64,000 bases of DNA from Bactrocera neohumeralis. Lineage: Eukaryota; Arthropoda; Insecta; Diptera; Tephritidae. The stretch's first letter is position 1, and the number at the start of each line of letters is the position of its first letter. The translations under genes and the position numbers were made by a program. The notes below the pieces were generated by a model that saw only the letters and a program-made list of their open reading frames with translations, was not told where the DNA came from and did no database searches. Location: the NCBI RefSeq assembly GCF_024586455.1, contig NC_065919.1, forward strand, positions 14,610,368-14,674,367, read 5' to 3'. Below, one piece after another: positions 34,473 through 45,125 of the stretch.

Positions 34473-36148
34473 CTAATCTAAAATTTTGAAAATATATTGC
34501 AATTCCAAAATTGTATCATCCGGCAAATCAGTACAATGAACGGCATTTAAAGTTTTACTGACGCCAAACTTGGCACGTAAGGTATGCGGACGTAACATTT
34601 TAGCAATTTCCTGCAAACAAAAAGTAGTTATTATAAAAAATACTGTAGATTTTCGTAATAACTGACGGGATCCATTGGACCACAAAACTGTCTGAACTCC
34701 TCATAACTGTTTTTATTTTCATCTGCCGCAACAATTTCCAATGCCAAACTCACGCCGCTCGCGAGCTGTGCCACCATAGGCTTTAAAAAGTATGATAGAT
34801 GATAAAAATGTTATTTCATAAATACAATTTGATTGCTTATGGCATTAATATACTTACAATATATTCCGGCAATATTCCACGATATACTTCGAAAAATTCT
34901 TCACAATTCACTCGCTCCATTAAATTCATACGCAGTCCAGTGATTTTGAATCCATTACTGGTAATTTCCGATATGATTCGCCCTAAATTACCTGTAAAGA
35001 TGCCATAACAATGTTGTTGTTTTAAGCACTCATATGAAATACACAAACCATCTTTGATACAATGCGGTTTAATGATGCCTAATGTCGAATTTTTTAAACG
35101 CAGTGTTGCTTGCAAACCATTTTTAGGATTAAAAAAGAAATTAAGGTCCTGCAAGAGATTGAATTTTCGGAATATATCAATAGACTTTCTGAACTGTTTA
35201 GTATTTTTTATACTGCACCTGTTCGGCCTCTTCCTCATCTTGGGGACAGTATATACCTATGCGAGTTTCTTCCCGTTCGAATAAGGTAACAAGCGCAGCA
35301 ACCGTGTTATCATTGGAACATTCTTTACTTTGTTCTTTGCATAATTTCATTTTTTGTACTGCATTATCAGCGATCACTTCGAAACCCATTGAAGGGCCGC
35401 CGATTAACTGATTCATCAGCATGCTCCTAATTCATTAGTTAAGTAGCAATATTAACAAATAATAAATGGAAAAAAGTTCTTTGTGACTAAAAAAACAAAC
35501 TTACGATGCTTCGACATTACGTTTATTGCTCAAGAATTGCTTCACTTGTTCAGGTGTGAATTGTACCATTAGAGCTCTGTTTATGCTAAAATTAGAATCT
35601 ATGAGAGCGCAAAGCAGAGGACCCAATTGTTGAATGCAGATATTTTTTAAAAGCAGAAAAGTTCTATCAAGTGGATATAATGGATTATGATGTAGTCACA
35701 ACAAATATTATAACAAATTGTATAGTTACTTTTTGCGATATTTGTCGAGTGTGTTCTTTGTTATGTCATCGGCATAGTCAACGATATCAAATTGCCTTCC
35801 AAAGATGTTGATTTTTGATCCTATGAAAAAATCGCGTTCAGAGAGTTCAGGCATTTTAGTACGTCGGAGAAAGGTGCGTTTGTGTTGCTGGTCATACTAA
35901 AACAAAAATAATCATAAGGACATCAATTAAATATATATGTATGACCGTTGTAAGCTGAGTCCAGTGGAAAAACTTACCACTTCTATAGCATTACCCGTTG
36001 GAAAAAAACATATAGTGAAAGTACGTATAATTGCTGCCTCCTCTTGGTACCATTCTGCTATAAAAGACAGACGACGATTGAAAGCCTTTGGTAATAAATA
36101 AGAAAGATTAAAGCCGAGTTCCATTAGCATATTGTAGAAACATACCAT
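34473..36148 (-). CDS. nmdyn-D7: Nucleoside diphosphate kinase homologue NME7 (DM10 + two NDK domains)
   Basis: Axonemal/centrosomal NDK family member; the human protein is a component of the gamma-tubulin ring complex and ciliary doublets. Minus exons: 36148-36146 (just the ATG), 36085-35978, 35896-35730, 35663-35505, 35426-35219, 35148-35049, 34991-34858, 34780-34667, 34610-34473. Total 376 aa, the same as human NME7. Residues about 1-92 are a DM10 domain (FIAEWYQEEAA, FFIGSKINIFGRQFDIVDY). NDK-A is about 94-215 and NDK-B about 230-372. NDK-B keeps the active-site context NAVHCTDLP (His about 356). NDK-A has RIGIYCPQDEEE where N-A-x-H-G is expected and so looks catalytically dead. One donor (GTGCAG, 35,218) is poor but required by phase; its intron has a TACTAAAC branch site. 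Confidence 0.93.
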
Positions 36149-36268
36149 TTACGATAAATACGTCTTCTCACGTTTTTTTATAATAAAGCTATTGTAAAAG
36201 AAATAAAAGAAATAATTTCTGTACAAATTTATGACAGATTTTCATTTATTTATTTATATTTGATTTTG

Positions 36269-36281
36269 GTTTCCCGGCAAC
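36269..36281. promoter_or_regulatory. RFX-type X-box candidate upstream of NME7
   Basis: GTTTCC-C-GGCAAC at 36,269-36,281 fits two RFX half-sites (RYYNYY / RRNRAC) with a 1-bp spacer. It lies 120 bp upstream of the NME7 start, the usual distance for ciliary genes in worms, flies and vertebrates. NME7 is a ciliary protein, so the match is functionally sensible. The site could also serve a gene reading rightwards. Confidence 0.55.
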
Positions 36282-36637
36282 CAGTCAGCGATATTATTAA
36301 TACAGTTGCACTCAAATTTCACAGTTTTGTGTGTGCAACTCCAAGAATATTCAGTGAATTCGAGTTAAGTATTTAGTTAAAATAAACTTTACTGTATTAA
36401 GGCGATTCAGTGGTTTTATAATTTAGTAAGGTTAGAAGTAATCCAAACCGTTGTGCAGGTTTAGATTTCTACAATGTTGCAATCTTTTTTTTATCAAAAA
36501 GTGTAATTTTATATAAATTAGTTTTAAATAAACATCTCGTTGTTATACCGTGAAAAGTAACGAGTAACTACTTAATAATGATTGTTCGGTGCAGTTTAAA
36601 CACAGAAATTAAAAGTGAAAACTATAAATTATTCTTA

Positions 36638-36664
36638 ATGAAGAGACCACCAGCATCGCCTATG
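36638..36664 (+). other. Possible first coding exon of an unidentified + strand transcript
   Basis: ATG plus eight codons (MKRPPASPM) end exactly at a good donor GTGAGT (36,665). A downstream acceptor TTTATTTATAG|GAAAAACAAAC near 37,269 is in phase but gives only 17 more residues before a stop. No homology is recognised. It may be a short ORF, a non-coding first exon, or chance. Confidence 0.25.
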
Positions 36665-37630
36665 GTGAGTCAATGAATAATTCTTTCAAAGAGTATATTA
36701 ATAAAAACTGAAAAAAGACAAAGTTTTGATGAAAATTACATACCGGCTCACATTCATACTCGATCAAGAACTAGCACCACAACAAGCAGCCTCTAGGCTT
36801 AAATTTTAAACCACTGTTCGCTTTTACCTCAACCTTTTGTAATTGAAACACTATATTCGATAAATAACGTTTATTTACCCTTGAAGCCTTTGCAATTCAC
36901 AATTTAACACTCTTTTATTCCGACCCATTTTAGCAGAGATATAGAAATAGCATAGAATATGTGTTCAATATAAATAAATTGATTGATTAGCAAGCAACAT
37001 GACAATTTGTTTTGTAGATTAGGTGTAATGTGTAGTGCTTTCGTTAAATATTCTGTCTCGGTACTGTCTATAATTAAATGAAGTTGTGATATTTTTAACA
37101 TTCAATAACGTTCTGTATTATTCCTGCCCTTTTTTCACTGCTATTTCTAAATATTATTAGCTCGCTACCCCGTAAGCGAGCAAATCCGTTGAACTCGTAT
37201 TTATATGTAAAATTTAAAATATTCATATCGAATTTTCGGTCGATAAATCGCTATCTCTTTTATTTATAGGAAAAACAAACATTTATAATAAACGTTCTCT
37301 GGTGTGAATATATATGTATGTAATAATGTAGGTGTGTAAGCCCCATGACTAACTACTGTACGGTGTACATTCTTCTGGCTTATAATTCTATCTGAGTATA
37401 CGAGCATCTCGAGAAAAACAATACAATTATTAATGTTTTAACATCACGCTGATGATTCTGAAATGACTTCGCAGTGTAATTGATTTCTTTCCTTTCCAAT
37501 CGTTTGGAAAAATAGTTTTATTTATAATAATAGGGATTCTTATGTTTAGTTTGGAGTTTCTTTTTGTGATCATCTCTTAAGTTCCATATTTTCTGCACTA
37601 CGTTATTCAAGTGTTTAACAATTTATTAAA
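36665..37630. other. Spacer between NME7 and the 3' end of p23
   Basis: AT-rich. The last few hundred bases should be the p23 3' UTR. The minus-strand frame at 36,904-37,101 shows no recognisable protein. Nothing else supported. Confidence 0.4.
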
Positions 37631-39294
37631 CTATTTATTCTCAGCCTCGGGTGCTGATTTCTCTTCTTCTCCCTTCTCCTTATCTTCATCTGAAGAATCC
37701 TCGTCGTTTTTAGTTAAGCTGGGAATATCGTCGTCTGAGTCGTCTTCTTCTAGACCTAAATCGTCGAATTTCTTATTCCAAGATGAATTGAAGAGATTAT
37801 TGAACGGAGGTTCTGGCTCGCCCTCTGAAATTTTTTTTTTAATATTTGTGAATTTATGGCTTCCTTAGTAGAGGCACTTTTAATACATACCATCCTCTTC
37901 ATCCGACTCATTTTTCCATTTAGTAAAATTTGCTTTCAAAAAGTGCAATTTGATTTTATCGTTGGTAAGAGAGGGCCAGTAGGGGCCTGCTTCTTTCTGT
38001 AATTTGCAAGTAAATAATTTGAGTATAAGTATTTTACTCTCATAAAGTTATAATGAACCGATAACATAGAATTGTAATTGTAACTCATTTTTGTATTCAA
38101 TCCAACAACGATTTTTTTAAACAAGTGTAAAAATTTATGATTTTATGGTGCGTTATCACACGTTGTGAATCTCCTAAATAAAATTACAATTTATGTACCT
38201 TATAAATAGTGAACTCCAAACATCTGCCAATGTTCTTACTCGTCACTCTTTCGGGATCCACAGGATGTAGGAAATTGAGTGTAACTTCGTATTTTTTGGT
38301 TGCGTCTAGAGCGTTAACGCCCTTGAAAGTGAAGCTATTCTCTGTCACTCTATAAATTAAAACGAACGTGTTTTGTATAACTAAAATAACCACTTAAATT
38401 TAAAATATAAATGTACACTTACTTATGTTCAATATTGATGCATTCCACATCAATTATGACATAAAGCAGATCGTTACGCTGGGCCCAAGAGACTGGAGGA
38501 TATACTGTTCTGTGAGATTTGGAAGAAAAAAACGGTGTAAAGTCACTAATTAGATAATATACTCTATCGTATAATGAAATTACAGTGTTAATACAGTATT
38601 ATACATATACTGAATGCAATTTTTATTTGCTAACAAGTCTTACTAAGCGCATATCGAAATAATATGGTATTCCCAAAAATTGTTCAGTCTGAGTCTGAAA
38701 TAATTATGAACTTTAATCATAACTCAGTCAATTTTTTTTTCAACGATTAGCTATCTAGCAAAACATTGTACACACAGTTCTACAAAATCTATATGAGAGT
38801 GTCACCCTAACCTAACTTTAATTCGCTTAATTTTGTAGTAGTAATTAAATCCTATAAATATGTAACAAATGTTGAAAACAGTAAAAAAAATATTTTTTTG
38901 ATAATATACAAAGCAATATCCAAATTCATAAGATATGTATAAATGCCGAACGGCATATTTTGGTTTATTCGAGAAATTCCTTCTCAACATAACCTATATG
39001 TTTAATGAATTTGCGGAAAGCTTTGCAGCATATGATTCAAAAAATCTAGTTTCAGACCTTTGGATATTAGAATGCAGTGAACATCGTGCCTCGTGGTATT
39101 AAAAAATGGTCTTTGGATGGCGGAATCACGGCCATTATACTACTATAAACGCCATTGTCTTCGCCGCTAACGCTGTGCTTGTTGTTCTTTATACATATAT
39201 ATACACAGCGGTTGAAGGTATGTGCATCTCTATGATACGCCTGTCGATATCGCTACAAATTTATTATATTCACTTACCCCGTTGTTTCCGACAT
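37631..39294 (-). CDS. p23: Hsp90 co-chaperone p23 (CS domain)
   Basis: Binds ATP-bound Hsp90 and stabilises client complexes (prostaglandin E synthase 3 family). Minus exons: 39294-39278 (MSETTG), 38509-38423, 38349-38199, 37996-37891, 37824-37631. Phases close to 184 aa. Residues about 8-110 are the CS beta-sandwich: VYPPVSWAQRNDLLYVIIDV, TENSFTFKGVNA, YEVTLNFLHPVDPE, GRCLEFTIYK. It is followed by the p23 signature segment GPYWPSLTNDK (WPRL-like). The rest is an acidic, disordered tail (EEDDSDDDIPS ... EEEKSAPEAENK) typical of p23. The first exon is only 17 coding bases and was found through its GTAAGT donor and matching phase; intron 1 is 768 bp. Confidence 0.93.
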
Positions 39295-39444
39295 CTTTTC
39301 TGAATATATTTTAAGACTCCTTTGCGTTCAACGCCGTTCTTCACTGAGATAAATATATTTTATTTTGTGTGTAAATTTACTTGTGATAGACGAAAAATAA
39401 TCACCAAATCACGTTCAACTACTCGCACCCGTAAAAAAAGACGA

Positions 39445-39627
39445 ATGGAAAGAATAAAAAAACTTTACTCGTTCCTCTTTGAGAAGTACGATGAATATTG
39501 TGAAAAGTACAAAAGCAAGAAGAAGAGAAAAAGAGTTGTATTCTGGACTGATATTTGTTTGAAAGCAACAGCTTATCTTAAGTTAATTTCAAAGGATATT
39601 GAATTTAAAATTTGTGCAAATATATGA
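39445..39627 (+). CDS. Small hypothetical basic protein divergent from p23
   Basis: Not recognised. From the first ATG there are 60 codons: a Lys/Arg-rich first half (MERIKKLYSFLFEKYDEYCE, then KSKKKRKR) and an amphipathic end (WTDICLKATAYLKLISKD). The same frame stays open upstream to 39,322 without an ATG. A splice acceptor-like ATAG at 39,389 could supply a 5' exon, but I found no phase-compatible donor. It starts 150 bp from the p23 start on the opposite strand. Could be a short gene or chance in an AT-rich region. Confidence 0.3.
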   Translation: MERIKKLYSFLFEKYDEYCEKYKSKKKRKRVVFWTDICLKATAYLKLISKDIEFKICANI

Positions 39628-39983
39628 ATAAATATAATTTTGTATATATCCAAGTGTAAGAATAGTTTACTTAATCTTAATATGTTAAATTGCTTATTTA
39701 TAAATGTTATATAAAGTAGCGCCCTCTACTTGTGTAGGTTGATTTTGCCGTGAATGATTCAAGTTCTGTGCTCGCTCAAATCTATTGTCAAATTTATTTG
39801 AAGTTTTATTAGGTGTCTTCTTATAAAGATATTTGACGTCTTGTGAATAATTACTCGTCGTCTTGTTCGCTAATAAAAAAGGTACTACTAGCAATACATT
39901 TATTACTTAACCAATACATTATAAAATCTTTGATTTAATTTATAATTGGAAAACCTTAATTAATTTAATAAATTCCATAGAAA

Positions 39984-40436
39984 ATGTTGCGTGTCGCTTC
40001 TGGACAAGTTGCTAACGTGCTGCGTGGAGCAATGGGCCTATCTGGTCGCGTTGCCACAATCGGCTCAGTACGTGCCTCTCACGGCGAAGAAAATGAAGAA
40101 GTCTTCAACAAACGTTTCCAAGATTTCTTCAATCGCAAGGATATTGACGGTTGGGAAATTCGTAAAGGCATGAATGATTTGTTGGGCATGGATTTAGTAC
40201 CAGAACCCGCAATAATTGATGCTGGTCTGCGTGCCTGCCGTCGTGTTAACGACATTGCTCTGGCTATTAGGTGGTTGGAAGGCTGCAAAGACAAGTGCGG
40301 TGACCAGAAGAGCACCATCTACCCATACCTCATCCAAAACATTCGCCCCACCTTAGATGAATTGGGCATTCCAACCCCAGAAGAATTAAATTATGATAAA
40401 CCTGAGTTGGCACTGAAATCAGTTTACGATATGTAA
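39984..40436 (+). CDS. COX5A: Cytochrome c oxidase subunit 5A, mitochondrial
   Basis: Nuclear-encoded subunit of respiratory complex IV on the matrix side; in mammals it binds the regulator T2. Single exon, 150 aa. Residues 1 to about 33 are a basic, acid-poor mitochondrial presequence (MLRVASGQVANVLRGAMGL). The mature part shows the all-helical COX5A repeat: FNKRFQDFFNRKDIDGWEIR, RACRRVNDIALAIRWLEGCK, and the C-terminal LGIPTPEELNYDKPEL. AATAAA at 40,477 lies 41 bases past the stop. A second, diverged COX5A follows 530 bp downstream in the same orientation. The better match of this copy to the usual insect sequence suggests that it is the housekeeping one. Confidence 0.96.
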   Translation: MLRVASGQVANVLRGAMGLSGRVATIGSVRASHGEENEEVFNKRFQDFFNRKDIDGWEIRKGMNDLLGMDLVPEPAIIDAGLRACRRVNDIALAIRWLEGCKDKCGDQKSTIYPYLIQNIRPTLDELGIPTPEELNYDKPELALKSVYDM

Positions 40437-40476
40437 ATTGCCTCCCACTCATTTAGTTAGAATCATGCTTAAGCGA

Positions 40477-40482
40477 AATAAA
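40477..40482 (+). terminator. Polyadenylation signal of COX5A
   Basis: AATAAA at the expected short distance after the COX5A stop, followed by a GT-rich stretch (aagtgtttaagg). Confidence 0.6.
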
Positions 40483-40966
40483 AAAGTGTTTAAGGTAAAA
40501 AGTGCTGCAATTATTTACATTAATGAGTAACATTCATTCATGCAATAAAATGTGTTGGATTAAAAACTATCCGACAGTGTGAAAAACTGAAAATTTGTGT
40601 TCTTTGTTGCGTAATCAATACAGCCATCCGATTTTTGGTGTGTGCAATTCTTTTACTAGTGTGTTGATAGCAGAGAAAAAACAGCTGTTGAATTGAGGTT
40701 AGAAATAGGTGGTATAAAATATATGAAACCACAGTTGAATTTAATTAAAGTCGATAAATTTTAAATCACATTTAATTTCTATATAATTTAGTTTTTATTA
40801 CCATATCTAGTATAGTGTTATCTGGAAACCCAAATGAATTTTTTCTTCATACATATGTACTTGCAATTTATTTGTTTAATTACTAGCTTTCAATGTTTTT
40901 TACGTCACTTATGCTTAAAAAACTTACATTTGTGGGTTTCAATTCAGTATTATATACAAAACGAAA

Positions 40967-41416
40967 ATGTTGCGTTCCATGTACTTTGGTTTTGCTAAGA
41001 CTTTGCGTTCTTCACAACGGCTACCTACTTTGGTAATATCCCGTAATTGTATGCATATGCACGAAGAAGAGCCAGAACACATTTTTACAAAACGTTTTGA
41101 AGATTTTTTTAACCGTTGCGAAATTGATGGTTGGGATTTACGCCAAGGCATGAATGACATTTTGGGCAGTGATGTGATTCCCGACCCAAGAGTAATTGAA
41201 GCTGCATTACGTGCTTGTCGCCGTGTCAACGACATAGCTCTAGCTATCAGGTGGTTGGAAGCATGCAAGGATAGATGTGGCGATAAGGTAGACCAAATAT
41301 ATCCATACTTATTAGGTCACATACGTCCAACGTTGTATGAACTTGGCATTCCAACTCCGGAGGAATTGAATTACGATAAGCCAGAGTTGGCTGTAAAATC
41401 AGTATTTGATATGTAA
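40967..41416 (+). CDS. Second cytochrome c oxidase subunit 5A gene (tandem paralogue)
   Basis: Intact 149-aa COX5A homologue with its own basic presequence (MLRSMYFGFAKTLRSSQRLP), unrelated to that of the upstream copy. By eye count the mature region differs at about 30 of 112 positions (roughly 73% identical). The helices that define the fold are conserved (RACRRVNDIALAIRWLEACK, LGIPTPEELNYDKPEL). No stop or frameshift is present, so selection has kept it. Single coding exon, like its neighbour. It lies 131 bp from the convergent stop of the aminotransferase gene. Tissue-restricted duplicates of respiratory subunits are common in flies, often testis-specific; that role here is inference. Confidence 0.93.
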   Translation: MLRSMYFGFAKTLRSSQRLPTLVISRNCMHMHEEEPEHIFTKRFEDFFNRCEIDGWDLRQGMNDILGSDVIPDPRVIEAALRACRRVNDIALAIRWLEACKDRCGDKVDQIYPYLLGHIRPTLYELGIPTPEELNYDKPELAVKSVFDM

Positions 41417-41547
41417 ACTAACATATTCAGTTTGTGTGATTATTAAAACAAAATTAAATCATTATATGATAAACAAATATATGCAAATGTATTTTTAATA
41501 CGAGTGTTAACATACTAACACACTGACAAAAAACACTTTATACGGTT

Positions 41548-43165
41548 TTAAGATTTCCACTTTTTAAGGAGTTCTGCTGCCTTTTCCAAGTTTTCCTGCT
41601 TTTTGATAAAGCAATAACGTACAAAATTTTCACCAAGGTTTTTATGAGCTTCACCGTAAAATGCACTTGGAGGTATTCCTTGCAAGCCCATATTTTTTGT
41701 CATCCATTTAGTGAATTTATAATCCAGATGCTGATCAACCTCAGAACTTAAATCAATTTTGTTACCTGAAATTGAGTGTTCTTTATATATTTTGCATATT
41801 GATTATTTAGGAAAGTATACCCAATTTACTCCAATCAGCTAACATGAAGTAGCCACCCTCGGGTATTGTAGGCTTCAGGCCTGCATCCTGCAAAAATTTC
41901 GCCATGAAGTCTCTTTTCACCTTTAATTCTTGTGGCAAACTATTGAAATAACAATCAGAAGATTCCAACCGCGTTAGCTCTAACTCAAAGCCTCGTGCTA
42001 CTGCCTCTTGTATTGGAGTAGGGCACGTATACACTGAGTTTTGGTGTACAAGTTGTAAATTGGTAATTAAGTTAGCTGGTCCATAGGCCCAACCGATTTT
42101 CCAGCCAGTTACTGAAAATGTTTTGCCGGCCGAACCAACTGTTATGGTACGTTCCCACATATCGGGTAAAGTACAAATACGAATATGCTTAGCATCATCG
42201 TAAACCAGCCACTCATAGACCTCATCTGATAGGCACAAAACATTCCATTTACGACATAGAGCAGCAATACGTTCTAACTCTTCGCGATGGAACACCTTTC
42301 CGATTGGGTTGTGCGGTGTGTTGAGTATAATCATTTTGGTTTTATTATTGAAAAGCTGTTCAAGTTCGGCATCGTCCAGCACCCAGTCGGCAGAACTCAC
42401 AGTACCATTCGATTTATTCTAGGAAATATCAATGTTTTAAACATGCATTTAGGAGTCATAATTTATTTGATTTACCGGTTTCAGTGCTATGAAACGTGGC
42501 ACACCACCTGCCATTTTCACCATAGGCTCATAGCAATCAAAAAATGGCTCAATGATAATTACTTCGTCTCCATCATCAATATGACCCATTATAGCCGAAT
42601 AGAGTGCTTCGTATGCACCTGATGTTATGAGAATTTCGCTGAGCGGATTTATCTCACGCTTAACTAATCCTGAGTAAAGTTTACTCAGTGCTTGCACGAG
42701 CCTTACATGACCCTGTGACGGAAAAATCGTATAACTTTTTAGAAAAAATACGAGTATAAGAGAATTTCGCTACTAACATAACCACGTGTATATTGCTGCA
42801 GCATAGGATTGTCGCTTTTCGCTATATCCGCTAAGGCATTCGTAACATAAGATGGTGGAAGTTCGTCTGGGAATCCCTGTCCTAAATTGAGGGGTTTGTA
42901 TTGCATAGCTAACGCAATGTACTCATTCCTGCAAATTATACAATTTGTTACATTTTTATTTGTTCATATTAAATTTGTTATAACTTTCAACTAACCAAAC
43001 ACTTGGCTTGCCGCCCTGCAAACGTTTCGGCAGACCAAATTTTTCCATGGCAATGCTAGATTGTTCCCTTTGTTGTAAATTGTGGACAGCAGTACTTATA
43101 ATATTTTGTTTACTTCGTAACTGACGCGTTTGTTGGCACAAAATGCGTGAGGGAAGAATGAGCAT
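41548..43165 (-). CDS. Kyat: Kynurenine--oxoglutarate transaminase / cysteine-S-conjugate beta-lyase type PLP enzyme
   Basis: Class I fold-type I aminotransferase making kynurenic acid from kynurenine and using glutamine or other amino donors. Minus exons: 43165-42996, 42928-42778, 42712-42476, 42418-41821, 41765-41548; 457 aa. Landmarks: KPLNLGQGFPD, YTRGYGHVRLVQALSKLYSG, ILITSGAYEALYSAI, EVIIIEPFFDCYEPMV, ILNTPHNPIGKV, CLSDEVYEWLVYDD, and the PLP lysine in SAGKTFSVTGWKIGW (about residue 285). The first 39 residues are basic and Gln/Ser-rich like a mitochondrial presequence. An internal Met40 in MEKFGLPKRLQGGKPSVW would start a cytosolic form. Kyat is assigned by family; exact substrate preference is not provable from sequence. 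Confidence 0.92.
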
Positions 43166-44524
43166 CTGAAATTTTTAAAATAACACTTTTATGCCGAATG
43201 TCACAAGAGATAATACTGAGCAAAAATCTTATCAGTGCGCTAATATGAAGAATTGACAATGATCTGAAGATAAGCGGCGGTATAATTAATAGTCATACAT
43301 AGTCATAAGAGGAAATTTATATTTATTTTTACGAGTCTACTATTAATTACTTTGGAGAAATTATTTTAAGATCACAGTATATAAATGCAAATGGTTTATA
43401 GTTTAGTAGTATTAAATTATATGCGTGACTTGCAAGCTGTTACTTTTGACTAAATACAAAAACGACTTATTCTATTCTGTATACATGTTGCATAATTCAT
43501 GCCGGCACTTCGTATACATATTTATACAGAAATGGCATAGCAAAACAATGCGCTGATCTTTCCATAAAATGAAAAGGTAAACAGTTTTTAAAAGACTTTT
43601 ATATATGTAGTTTTCAATATTTTTGTATGCATATGATTGTGCCAGGGCATGAAAAATAGAAAACTCGTTTAAACCAAATGTTCAAAACAGCTACTGAAGC
43701 ATTTTATCAAATCAGTAATCAAATTCTTTAAGAGGCGCATTTTGTTTCAAGGTCAGCAGGGTACCAACATCAATATTTATTTAACTCTGAAGCTTACAAA
43801 CAAACACTTTTTGAAAATTTGCATTCAATATTTACATTTCAACATTTGATTTTCTTTATGCCTCGCTTTAGTAACTAGACAAATTGGCACACATACAATT
43901 TTAGAAAACACCACTTTCTGTCCCTATTTTAGTATTTTTACTATATATGTATATGTACATGTCATGTATGTACAAATAAAAACTACAAACTTTCTACTGT
44001 GCTACAAACTGTTGCTTGTTCCCCAAAAATCATAAACATTCACGTAAACAGATGAAATCACTGTCGGGCTCACTGTAACTCATAATCCCACGCACACAAT
44101 ATAATTTCGTACATAAGTTAAAAAATTTCGCTTGATATAATAAACAGAAATTTTTTAAAAAGTTGTTGTGGAAAGTAGTAGGTGATATTTACAAGAATTA
44201 TCAAAAAATAGCAAAACAAAAATTTGCCGAATTGCTCATGCGCACTAGCTAACATTTTGCTATATTTATGGCTGAACTGTCAATGTCACATTTATACATT
44301 TTTACGGAAGAAAATACCCAGTGTTGTATTTTTGAATTTCTTGGCACACTCTGTGGAAAAATAATCGCATGAGATTTACACAAATCATTTTTGCGATAGA
44401 TTATTTTTATTTTTCGATTTTTATACCCTGAACATTTGCCACGAAGTGTAATTTTCCCGAAACCCGATATTGAGTACAACAGCACATAGCTGTCATACAA
44501 ACTAATCGTTCGGATTCAAGTGCT
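43166..44524. other. Intergenic region upstream of Kyat
   Basis: No gene seen. It should include the Kyat promoter at its left. A remnant of a tephritid repeat is visible near 44,420-44,470 ('ataccctgaacatttgccacgaagt'). The minus-strand frame at 44,249-44,500 is not credible as a gene. Confidence 0.4.
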
Positions 44525-45125
44525 TGCTTTTCATTTATAGAGCCCGCTAACAGCCAGGGTTCCGCTACATTATATTATGACTGTTAAATCACATCACATC
44601 GCGGCCTGAGAGTCACCTAAGCACTGGCCAGGCACCGTGCCTGCTTTTGTTTTATAGAGCCCACTAACAGCCAGCTTCCCGCTAGATTACATTATGACTG
44701 TTAAATCACATCACATCGCGGCCTGAGAGTCACCTAAGCACTGACCAGTCAGCGTGCCTGCTTTTCTTTTACAGAGCATCACATCACATCGCGGTGCTGA
44801 GAGTCACCTAAAACTGACCAGCACTCACCGTGCCTGCTTTTCTTTTATAGAGCCAGATAACAGCAAGCTTCTCGCGAGATTACATTATGACTGTTAAATC
44901 ACATCACATCGCGGCCTGAGAGTCACCTAAGCACTGACCAGGCACCGTGCCTGCTTTTCTTTTATAGAGCCAGCTAACAGCCAGCTTCCCGCGAGATTAC
45001 ATTATGACTGTTAAATCACATCACATCGCGGTGCGAGCGCCACCTAAGCACTGGCCAGGCACCGTGCCTGCTTTTCTTTTATAGAGCCAGTTAACAGCCT
45101 GTTTCCCATCTTATCACATCACATC
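44525..45125. repeat. 117-bp minisatellite, six units
   Basis: Units begin TGCTTTTCTTTTATAGAGCC at 44,525, 44,642, 44,759, 44,835, 44,952 and 45,069. Spacing is 117 bp except for one unit of 76 bp, which lacks the middle (AACAGCCAGC...GTTAAATC). Each full unit contains AACAGCCAGC, TTCCCGC, TATGACTGTTAAATCACATC, ACATCGCGGCCTGAGAGTCA and CCGTGCCTG. Units differ by scattered substitutions. The CACATCACATCGCGG core is itself a short direct repeat (ACATC). The unit has no open frame of note. Confidence 0.9.

Noticed and set aside
39106..39215. Hydrophobic + strand frame with GTATGT donor beside p23
   Set aside because: It lies inside p23 intron 1 on the opposite strand, and no downstream acceptor continues its phase into the 39,322-39,627 frame.
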